Below, piece after piece: positions 50,850-61,091 of a DNA stretch of 64,000 bases. Under the pieces are notes generated by a model. That model saw nothing but the letters and a program-made list of their open reading frames with translations. It did no database searches and was not told the DNA's origin. The stretch comes from Monoplex corrugatus (lineage: Eukaryota > Mollusca > Gastropoda > Littorinimorpha > Ranellidae). The translations under genes were made by a program, and so were the position numbers. The stretch is from contig JAPXFY010000023.1 in NCBI GenBank assembly GCA_030674185.1, forward strand, positions 23,225,566 to 23,289,565, written 5' to 3'. Within the stretch, counting starts at the first letter, position 1, and the number at the start of each line of letters is the position of its first letter.

Positions 50850-50971
50850 CGGCATACCCTTACGGTGTGGAGGTAGGAGATGACAAACGTGATGGTGAGG
50901 ATGACAAGTGTTACCCAGTGGACATAGAAACTGGCATTCCCTTCGGCAGCACTCTGAAGAAGACAGTTTAT
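50850..50971 (+). CDS. exon encoding start of a NIDO-like domain
   Basis: The open block ends at a GTGAGT donor (from 50972). The acceptor is either CAG at 50847-50849 (phase 1) or CAG at 50833-50835. The peptide contains AAYPYGVEVGDDKRDGEDD and later IPFGSTLKKTVY, resembling the first strands of a NIDO (nidogen/tectorin) domain ('YPYG..VGD....DD', then 'FPFFG..Y'). It leaves in phase 0, so the next exon should begin with the 'VN.NG.ISF' strand; I do not see it, and it may lie in or near the assembly gap. NIDO domains occur in secreted and matrix proteins, often together with CUB, so this may belong to the CUB gene upstream. Confidence 0.55.
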
Positions 50972-51189
50972 GTGAGTTATCGTGTATTCCTTCAACACCT
51001 TGAAATAAAGTGTGGTATGTCTGTTTGACTGTCTTCTGTACTTAGCTCTGTGGTGGGTTTTTCCTCGCAAAGAGACATTACACTGGCATTGTTTTCAGTC
51101 TGAAGGCCATTGACCCATTCATGATGTTAATATGTATAATGTGTCCTTTATTTCGTATGTGCATACATACAATGATACACACATACATA

Positions 51190-52010
51190 TGTACATATAT
51201 GCATACATGCATAAATATATAGCGATATGCTGAAGTGCGTACGTACATAATATATATATTCTACATATTGCAGCCACACCTTCCCATACAACACCTGTGG
51301 AAAAACATGTGCCTCCAGAATGGGTCTTATAATCTGCATGAAGACCCATACCAGGCGATAAAAGATCAGACGTTTGAACAGTACACAATAGCTGCTATTT
51401 AACAGAATAGCGAACAGCCGAAAGAGTATCTACATATATATGCATTCATGCATAGATATATAGCGATATGGTGAAGTGCGTACGTACATAATACATAATT
51501 ATATTCTACATATTGAACTGCACCTTCCCATGCAATACCTGTGGAAAAACATGTGCCTCCAGAATGGGTCTTATAATCTGCATGAAGACCCATACCAGGC
51601 GATAAAAGATCAGACGTTGGAACAGCACACAATAGCTGCTATTCAACAGAATAGCGAACAGCCGAAAGAGTATCTACATATATGCATACATGCATAAATA
51701 ATAGCGATATGCTGAAGTGTGTACGTGCATAATACATATATTCTACATATTGCAACTGCACCTTCCCATACAACACCTGTGGAAAAGCATGTGCCTCCAG
51801 GATGGGTCTTATAATCTGCATGAAGACCCATACCAGGCGATAAAAGATCAGACGTTTGAACAGCACACAATAGCTGCTATTTAACAGAAGAGCAAACAGT
51901 CGAAAGAGACCCAAAACTGCAAGACCTCTTCCTATGCAATACCTGTAGAAAGACATGGGTCTCCAGGACAGGTCTTGTATTTCACATGCATACAAGTATA
52001 TAATTTCGTA
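51190..52010 (+). repeat. tandem units of about 240 bp carrying a LINE C-terminal zinc finger
   Basis: Three full units and one partial. 'ttcccata/gcaa' starts at 51281, 51525 and 51763 (periods 244 and 238), and a diverged fourth at about 51927. Each unit encodes CGKTCASRMGLIICMKTHTR, the C-terminal Cys/His finger typical of RTE-like LINEs, followed by 3' UTR sequence. So a LINE 3' end has been amplified in tandem. Confidence 0.8.
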
Positions 52011-52389
52011 AAGGTCTAGAATGCCTGTTCATCCATCGGATCCACAGGAGATTTGACCATAATGTCAGCAAAACAATCATGTGTTATTATATCATAACGT
52101 TAGTAAAGAAGACACTTTGGTGCATAATATTTTAAATCTTCAAACAAGACAGCCCTCTAATGTATTATGTTTAAATTCTCAAAAAGATAGGTCTTTAATG
52201 TATTATGGCTAAATTCTCAAACAATAGGTCTGAAGTGTATCATATTTAATTCCTGCACAAGATGGCTGTTTGGTGTATTATATTCGCACTTTTAACCAAC
52301 ATATCAATTCTCAAACAAAATAATTTTATAGGGCTTATAGTTACGTCCTAATGTGAGGAAGAAAATGAAATCTTTCCGTTGGCATACCT
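52011..52389. other. unassigned AT-rich stretch
   Basis: Weakly repeated phrases ('tctcaaacaagat', 'tgtattatattt') recur every 55-60 bases between about 52100 and 52320, suggesting a decayed array. No gene. Confidence 0.4.
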
Positions 52390-52760
<371 letters not shown>

Positions 52761-53900
52761 GAAATTTTCATTAGTGTGATTTGGAGACCATTTTGGCTCA
52801 GATCAATTTTATTTTAAACTCATTGTAGGCAACTCGCTGGACTAAATCGTTTTAAACTACATGTACATGTGGAAGCAGTGTGTATGAACACGCGTGTATG
52901 CTACAACACACGTGCGTGCACACATACACGTACACACACATTCACATATGCCCACGCGCGCATGCACGCACACCTATACACCATTTGCTATCGATGTTTC
53001 GTGCTCATGTTTCTGGTAACTATGATATTCGTATTTTCATTCGAAAGCAGAATACGATATTCCGCTTATATAATGTTTTCTTGCGCGCCAGTTGTCCCTA
53101 AAGTGTCTTTGTCAAGTAAATCACGTTTCTTGAAAAAAACATGTATTCACACAGTTTCTTTCCAGTGCGTAATCACCCTAGGCATAGTCTACTCCCAATA
53201 ATGTTATATTCATTGTAATTGAAAAGAAATAATTTGTTTCTAGCAGTTTATCTAATTTTTTCCCTTACTTGTGGCAGTTCATTGACTACCCTGTCCCCCG
53301 TCATATATTCTCTTCAACACCTTTAATTGACCCAGCAGGCCCAGTTCTGCATGTTTCCTTGTGCCGGCTGTGCATCGTTGTCTCTCTACTCAGATTGCCC
53401 CATCTACGTTTCTTACTAATCACCACCTGACTACCAGCCAGATGTTGATATTGTTAGTTTATATAAACGTGGTATAAAGGACTTCTCTGGTGTTTTTGTT
53501 TTTTTTTGTCCTGTGAACAACACCGACTGCTACCATGCCTGCCATATTTTCAGTTCAGTTCTGATTAACTTTTACGTCGGTAACCACCTTAGGTGATATG
53601 TCCAACGAGTTTACTGCCAGAATAATTACAGTACACTGAAGTTTAACGTGTGCACTTACCACAGATTATAGGAGGTGTTTTTTTGTTTGTTTTTTGTTTT
53701 TTGGCCAGTTGTTCAGTGTTGCGTAGATTATGTTATTATATTCATTGCATATGAATGATGTAATGCCGTACTGTGCGTCATTATGTTGACGAGCAAAGAA
53801 CATTTCAGATAAGTCTGGTCTGACACAAGTCAAATTTAAGAGTGTGGTCTACATAATAGTCTGATGGTCACTTACAGACATGTGTAGTTGTCTTTTAAGT
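52761..53900. other. unassigned stretch before the gap
   Basis: No recognisable gene. The exons that should continue the NIDO-like frame are not evident here. Confidence 0.4.
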
Positions 53901-54000
53901 NNNNNNNNNNNNNNNNNNNNNNNNNNNNNNNNNNNNNNNNNNNNNNNNNNNNNNNNNNNNNNNNNNNNNNNNNNNNNNNNNNNNNNNNNNNNNNNNNNNN
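53901..54000. other. assembly gap (100 N)
   Basis: Exactly 100 N bases, a conventional gap of unknown size. Continuity of genes across it is unproven. Confidence 1.
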
Positions 54001-54779
54001 TCTTCTCTTCTCTCTCTGTCTTCCTCCTCTCTCCTCCATCTCTTTCTCTGTCTCTCTCCTCTCAATGTAAAGCCACACAATGGCAATGTTTTGAATCAAA
54101 ACCAAACCTCTACCTCCACAGAATCTGTGTCAAAAGTAATAGTAGAGAGTGCCAGGGTTGTCTCCTCCCCCACCCCCTGATAGGTTTTGATATATTTGAT
54201 AATCCAGACAAACTGCCATCATCACCCCTACCCCTCACCCCTAAAAATATATTCTGCGTTTATGCACCCACAATTCAGGTAGAAATAGTATAGAAACTAA
54301 AATCATCCAATGTATGATAAAAATAACAATTTGATAACTTTTCTGATAAAAGCTGATTCCCTTGGTTGTTATTGAACTTTTTTTAATTGCATACATTATT
54401 TGTGAGACGTTTCAGAAAACCAACAAGTGAGATCATAAGTGTATGATTAGAAACGACTTGATCAGCGTGATGTTCGGAACAACACCTGTCAACCATTTAT
54501 AAACGAAACGAAACACGTGGTTTGACCACCAGACGAGGATGCCAATCAATCAGCCAGTCTTTCAAGCTTACAACACCAAATGCTCGATATAACTTCATGC
54601 CAAGCTTCTCCTTTTGCTGCAGACTGCAGGCTTTTTCTCTACGCAACACCACTGGTATGAAAGGACAGGCCCAAACTAAACCACAAATAATCAAGTACAC
54701 TATTTTCTTCTATTTTTATGTGTTTGTAATTTCTATTTGCTTAAAAGTTGGCAGTCACTTTGATTCTGTTTACGTATAC
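54001..54779. other. sequence upstream of receptor 1
   Basis: CT-rich sequence follows the gap. The frame of receptor 1 is open from 54522, but the first Met that gives a signal peptide is at 54780. I see no clear TATA box or other promoter element. Confidence 0.4.
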
Positions 54780-57700
54780 ATGAGAATCACAATGCATGCA
54801 GATGTAGGTTCGAAACTGCTACGATTGTGTTATGTGGCAAGATGGTCACTTTACTGTATGTTTTTATTGATGCACAGTTTAAGTTTGGTCAGCGCTGGCA
54901 CAGCCACACACCCAGCCAGCATGAATGACACAAACGTCAACTATACAGGTGGCTTACAGGAACTCAGTGACATTTGTCCAGGTATTCAACACCTTCTGAA
55001 CGACAGCCAAAGACAGAACACAATTCTGCAGGTGAACAGGACATCATCGTGCGGGCTTTACGAACTTACACACTTCACAGCACATCAGGGTGTGGTGTAT
55101 GGGTTGTGTGATGATAACAGTATTTACTGCTGTGTACATATAGAGGTACCACTGGGTATGTTTGTGCGTGTTCATATCCAACGACTAGAACTCTGGTGTG
55201 ATTCTGGTCAGTGGAAAGCAATTATTCACCCATACACTATAATAAAATGTGGTTTTTATTCTCTTGAGGAAAAATGGATTGAGTCATCTACAAACCACAT
55301 GTATATTTCGTATGTAAACCGTCCACCAATTAAGACTGATATTTATGTAGTGAAAGAGCACAAACTGATTGTCATATATTCAACTGCAATTTCCGGGTAT
55401 ATGATTTTACCAGAGGTGCCCCAATTATCCAGTGACATATGGAAGGAATTGAAAGCACCCCCTCAGTCTGTCATCATGGTAAGTTTTCATAGCACACACA
55501 GTTATATGATCATAGAACTTATTTACACAGACTCAATAACAAATCAGCAAAACGTTGAACATTTGCATGTTGAGTATCATGCGCCATTAAAAGTCGTCCC
55601 TATGTCGTTGCTTCAAATCAGAATTCCACAAGATGTGTCCCCATTCAAAACAAACATAGAAATATGTTTTCATTTCATCTGGAATCCAACCAACCCCAAA
55701 AGCTAGCTAGTGGTTTGTTTAACTGTTCTGTAGACAACTATTTTACTTTTCAGCTTCACTTGAATTGTAACCTGAAAATAGAATGTGAATATGGACAGGA
55801 TGAAACAGAACATTGTCCCTTCAGCAGTCCTGGTTGTCAGGGTTTTGTGGCTTCACGTAATAAATGTTTCCAATATGTAACGTCAAGCACAAAACTGTGC
55901 AATCAAAGAACAGAATATGAGTGTCGTTCAAAACTGGGAAGAAATCAAGCTTCAGTGAAAACGAAAAAGGAACTGAAAGACTTTATACAATTTTTCAAAA
56001 GAATTGCCAAGTTTCGTGTGTATATAGGGAGTACTTCAGGTTGGGATTCTGAGCCTGTCATGTACAGCAAATTTCGTAAATGGTCTGACAACACTTTGAT
56101 CTATAACATGAATAACTTCATGTTACAACCACCATTCAAGCCATTAAGGTTGCTCAAGTATGCAGAAGCTGATGGATTAAATTTGTGGTTTTTAAAACGG
56201 GTATCATCTATTTACTGTTTAAAAGAAGTCATATGTGAAACAAAATCACATCAGAAAATATGACTTCAGTCCACAACATTAAGTTTCCTTACATAACCTC
56301 TGCTCTGTCCATCTTGATACAAACCCAACAGATGTTGTCTGAGTGTTTACATGATCACATGATACACCGGATTTTGACATGTGATCCCAACAGCCATTGT
56401 GGGCAGACTACATATTCACAGGTTTGCATGGTTTTGAACATGAAATTTAAGGCAAATAATCATAACGTTATATTGGATCATCGCACCAAGGATACTGCAC
56501 GTGCTATCGTCATGTTCAGGTGTGATGATGATATCAGATCAATTCCTTACAGCATGGTGTGTGACTTCAGAGAGGACTGTCCAGACAGTAGTGATGAGTC
56601 ATTCTGTGAACACCCTTCATGTAATCACCATTTGTGCTCTAATGGTCAATGTGTATGCCACAGTCAAGGTTGCAGTGGACATGCAGATTGTGTGGATGAT
56701 TCTGATGAAACTAAATGTTCTGAGAATGAATCTGATTATTTTGATCACAAAGAAGCTGACGAAAACCAGCGACTTTATATCAACCTGGATGGGACAGGCT
56801 ATTTTTCTCAACAGGTGATGAAAGCAGAAGAGTCTTGTCCTGACACCCATTATCAGTGTACAGACGATTGGCTGTATTGTCTCCCTGTATACACTCGATG
56901 TAACGGATTTTTTGATTGTACATACGGAGAGGATGAACAAGACTGCGAGATATTCTTATGGTCTGGTTTCTATCAGTGTCACAATTCCAAAATGTGTGTG
57001 CATGGAGATCATCTGTGTGATGGCTGGGGTCAGTGTCCACAACGTGATGATGAATGGTTTTGTGTCAGGGATTGTCCTGAAAACTGTCAATGTCAAGGTC
57101 ACTCCTTTCTTTGCAGTCACTTTTTCTCTGCTGCTGTCTTCCCCCAGCTTCGTTCTTTGGACGCTAAAGGCTCAGGCATGACGCTGGCTAACTTCACTGC
57201 CAATACATATCTTATCCGTTTGAGTCTTTTGCAGTGTTCATTAGTTGATGTACCATTTGTAAGACTTCCAAATTTGCGATTCATCAACCTGGCGCAAAAT
57301 CAACTAGCAACTGTCAACATGAATGTCTTAACATGGCTGTCAAATTTACGGGTTCTTATATTGGCAGACAATCCTCTGTTGTCAGTTACAAGTACACCAT
57401 TTGCCGTACATTACATGTTGAGAAAAATGGATTATCCATGACTCGCTTACCGGTATTTGATAATGAAATGCATATATACCTGCATAGTGTTAGATATTTG
57501 AATATTTCCTTTTCTGCCATTGAATCCATAGGACCCACAGGTTTTAAAAATATACCACAACTGTTTGAACTGGACATAAGAGGGAATCCAATCAACAGTT
57601 TCCATTTCAGTTTATTGCTCAAATTAAGTCGTTTGAAAACTATTTTTTCTTCAAACTATAAATTTTGCTGTGATCATTTACTTCCTAAATACTTGGGAAA

Positions 57701-58646
57701 AATAAAGTGTTTATCACCACAACCTCTATTTTCCTCATGTACAGATTTGTTACCAGCTGAACTGCACAGAATTTTCTTCTGGTTCGTTAGCCTGACCGCT
57801 AGTTTGGGCAGTTTGTTGTGCTTCGTAGTTCTCTTGGTAAAGAAAATGTTTGGACATCACTTTATCGTGTTTCTTGCTAATTTTCAGATTTCAAATATAT
57901 GTGTGGGTATTTCTATGTGCATAGTTTCAGTAGCAGATGTGCTATATCGTGAGCGATACATATATTTTGAAAGAGCCTGGACTAACAGTGTGACTTGTAA
58001 GTTGGCTGGTTTTCTGTCCCTCCTGTCCAGTGAGTTGTCAGTTCTGATCCTCTGGTTCATTACAATGGATCATATCATCATTCTTTGTTTCCCTTTAGCT
58101 AAATGGAGATTCAACAAACGTTCAACACTTGCAGCATGTGCAGTAACATGGTGTGTTGGAATACTGTTGTCAATGATACCTTTTCTACCTGGACTGTCAC
58201 ACTGGGGTCTTGAAGGGCAGTCTGGTCTATGCCATCTGGCTTTATATGATGGTAGTCAACATTTCAGATGGTTCACATTTATTGTGCTATTTGATTTTCC
58301 CTTTTGTTTAATAGTTGTAACTGGGCAAATCATCATCTGTAAACGAGCATCAAAATATCAGTTCTCACTTGCTCTTACCAAAAGGTCACTTTATTTTTCA
58401 GCTGACCTACTGGTAAAAGTGGCTGTGACATGCACGTTTTGCTGGATGCCGCTGGGACTGACAACAGTAATGACCTTAAGTGGTGGTGTTGTATCACACA
58501 AGGTTCATGTGGCCATAGTTGTGTTCATGTTACCACTCAGTGCTGCACTCAGCCCACTGCTGTACATGTGGACCGTTGCAGCACAACAACGACAGCGAGC
58601 ACGAGAAGAAAAAGTGTTGCAAACATTGAAATCGCGACTGTCATAG
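54780..58646 (+). pseudogene. GRL101-like LDLa/CTLD/LRR 7TM receptor, frameshifted (receptor 1)
   Basis: The reading is intronless over 3.9 kb but lies in four frames: 54780-55697, 55698-56255, 56256-57420 and 57421-58646 (TAG stop). Domains in order: signal peptide (LYCMFLLMHSLSLVSAG); a cysteine-bearing N-terminal region; LDLa 1 (55713-55830, CEYGQDETEHC); a C-type-lectin-like domain (about 55833-56245); four more LDLa modules (56515-57063, for example CPDSSDESFC and CDGWGQC); an LRR N-cap (CPENCQCQGHSFLC); leucine-rich repeats (57145-57650); and seven hydrophobic segments (57770-58600). Each frameshift is next to a short homopolymer. Canonical class A residues are missing: no Asn in TM1, SNICVG instead of xADxxxG in TM2, MDHII instead of DRY in TM3, and SPLLY instead of NPxxY in TM7. 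It could be a decaying gene or a real gene with assembly errors. The family is related to the LGR/relaxin-receptor branch of leucine-rich GPCRs. Confidence 0.82.
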
Positions 58647-59307
58647 CCAAGTACACATGCACATAATAAAAGACAACACACTGTATATATGAACGATGCA
58701 AAATTCTTCGAGTTTACCCTTTAGTTACTTTGGTTGACTTTGGTAATTTGTATGATTATTGGTCAGTACAATATTACAGACGCTAACTTTAGATGGTTGT
58801 TCTATTGAAGTGTTTAATTATTTAAGCAGATGTTTTACAATCACCATCAAATAATCATTGATTACCATTCTGTTTCATTGGTATTTTGCTGGAGAAGATA
58901 TTACAAGACAAAAACTACTCCCAATGCACTTCACCACAAATACTGACTGTTGAAAACTTCAAACAAGCATGATATTATCACACATCTTAGTTACAGAATG
59001 AAACAAATCCTCTGTTGGCTGCTATTTTAATGACAACTGCATTTTGAGTGAGTATCAACTTAGTATTAATTACCATATCCAGATATTTATGTTACTCAAC
59101 AGAGCGTGAACAATGATCATAAACACATATTTATATTGGTCAACGTATGTAATGATTTGCTGGGGATAACAATGGGATCTGTTGGTGAAGTTTTGTACTT
59201 TTGAATGTAGTGATTGCTAAATGAGTGCTTTGTTGGTTTTGTTTGTTGATTTGTTTGTTTGTTTGTTTTTTATGCCATTATCATGTGTCCGGTCTAATTG
59301 TGTATAT
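58647..59307. other. intergenic region between receptors
   Basis: AT-rich, with no gene seen. 'atttgtatgattatt' near 58748 recurs near 61086 upstream of receptor 2, perhaps a remnant of shared flanks. Confidence 0.4.
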
Positions 59308-59319
59308 AAATCATGATCT

Positions 59320-61072
59320 ATTAGTCATTATTACCTATATCACCTACACGTATGTATGCACCATTGTTTTTGTTGTTCACACTTACTTTGTCGTAGCGCT
59401 GTCGCCGTAACCCGGCCTCATCAGCGACTGACTGTGTTACTGCTGAGAGGGAAGCGAGGCAGCCGTGAGCGAAACTCGTATCCGTTTGTTGTGTCCAAAC
59501 TCGAGTTTGGAATTCATGAGTTTCGCTCTTGGTTCATAGTTGTCGATGTTAACAGCCTCGCTCACCTGTCTTGAAAGGGCCGTGTTGTGTGTCGACGTCA
59601 CAGCCATGGTGTACTGTGGTGGAGTGACGTCATTTCTGTGGTGTCTGGATGTGTGTCTCCATAACACAGAATCTTTGTGTCTGTTATTGTGATCTTTCAT
59701 GTGGCCACGCCCCCGGCTTTACGCACTTCTCCCAGTCTCTCCTAGATATACACACTCACACGCACTACACCTAATCTTATATTCTACATTCTCTCTATGA
59801 CACTGTCCTTCCGAATTTCCACCACTACATACCATACACCTCTTTTTGTCATCGCACTCACTCTTCTTGAATGGGTTTGACTTTTGCACTAAGCTCTTAA
59901 CACTCCTACCAGACCGTTCCACCACTTTAAACTTAAACCCTGATATACCTATTACACTCTCATACCTCTTCTTTAATTTTGATTTGGGAGTAGCCGTCAC
60001 AAATAAAACACTAGAGTCACCTCCCCTCTTGAACCAGTTACCTTTCTTCTCTCTCCTATTCTTCTGTCTCTCTTTCTTCTTCCATGCCTTGGGCCTGTAC
60101 AGGGATTGCTCGCCACTAGTGTCCATAGCCATAAGCTTCTTGTACGCGTGGATTGCTGAACTTGTCACCTCAGCTCTGAAACGCTGATTGTAGCCAGAGT
60201 GTTGGAGGCGGAGCATATAATCCTCCACGTAACTCTTGGTCACCTCCCAGGTGAGTTCAGGGCTACAACGGAGAAGGATTCGTAGCACCTCCTGTGTAAG
60301 GACAGTTCTCTTTGCAGACCCAGGGAGGGACGAACGCGCACTGACCACCGATCTAGTGGCAACGTCTTTGTAATAGAAGACATGTAGCACCCTGTTCCAT
60401 TTCTCACCGTCTTCATCTTCTGTACACTCCACCCACATCTTCACGTCGAGAAGTGAAGAGCTTAGTGCAAAAGTCAAACCCCTTCAAGAAGAGTGAGTGC
60501 GATGACAAAAAGAGGTGTATGGTATGTAGTGGTGGAAATTCGAAAGGACAGTGTCGTAGAGAGAATGTAGAATATAAGATTAGTTGTAGTGCGTGTGAGT
60601 GTGTATATCTAGGAGAGACTGGGAGAAGTGCGTACAGCCGGGGGCGTGGCCACATAAAAGATCACAATAACAGACACAAAGATTCTGTGTTATGGAGACA
60701 CACATCCAGACACCACAGAAATGACGTCACTCCACCACAGTACACCATGGCTGTGACGTCGACACACAACACGGCCCTTTCAAGACAGGTGAGCGAGGCT
60801 GTTAACAACAACTATGAACCAAGAGCGAAACTCATGAATTCCAAACTCGAGTTTGGACACAACAAACGGATACGAGTTTCGCTCACGGCTGTCTCGCTCC
60901 CCTCTCAGCAGTAACACAGTCAGTCGCTGATGAGGCCGGGTTACGGCGACAGCGCTACGACAAAGTAAGTGTGAACAACCAAAACAATGTGCATACATAC
61001 GTGTAGGTGATATAGGTAATAATGACTAATGGATTTAGTAAAACCTACGTGGCGGACTGCTATAATTTGTCA
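59320..61072 (-). mobile_element. Penelope-like element with inverted arms
   Basis: The element is flanked by the 12-bp duplication AAATCATGATCT (59308-59319 and 61073-61084). On the minus strand 60477-59719 encodes the end of a Penelope-type RT (VLTQEVLRILLRCSPELTWE, SYVEDYMLRLQHSGYNQRFR), a basic linker, and the start of a GIY-YIG endonuclease with its zinc-binding cysteines (CMVCSG, CSACECVYLGETGRS). A TAA at 59721-59719 replaces the TAC seen in the other arm, and the rest of the endonuclease follows to 59437. On the plus strand 60453-60914 encodes the same endonuclease without that stop. The arms (about 59320-59895 and 60455-61040) are inverted repeats around a loop of about 560 bases. 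Inverted and tandem partial copies are a known habit of Penelope elements. Confidence 0.85.
60453..60914 (+). CDS. GIY-YIG endonuclease frame in the Penelope right arm
   Basis: An open frame of 153 codons: KRCMVCSGGNSKGQC and CSACECVYLGETGRSAYSRG (GIY-YIG start), then HKDSVLWRHTSRHHRNDV and NYEPRAKLMNSKLEFGHNKR. It lacks the RT that would normally precede it, because it is the inverted partial copy. It is more intact than the minus-strand arm. Confidence 0.78.
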   Translation: MKSLVQKSNPFKKSECDDKKRCMVCSGGNSKGQCRRENVEYKISCSACECVYLGETGRSAYSRGRGHIKDHNNRHKDSVLWRHTSRHHRNDVTPPQYTMAVTSTHNTALSRQVSEAVNNNYEPRAKLMNSKLEFGHNKRIRVSLTAVSLPSQQ

Positions 61073-61091
61073 AAATCATGATCTCATTTGT

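Noticed and set aside
59846..60187. Plus-strand open frame inside the Penelope element
   Set aside because: It is the antisense shadow of the minus-strand RT-thumb/linker frame, which carries recognisable motifs.
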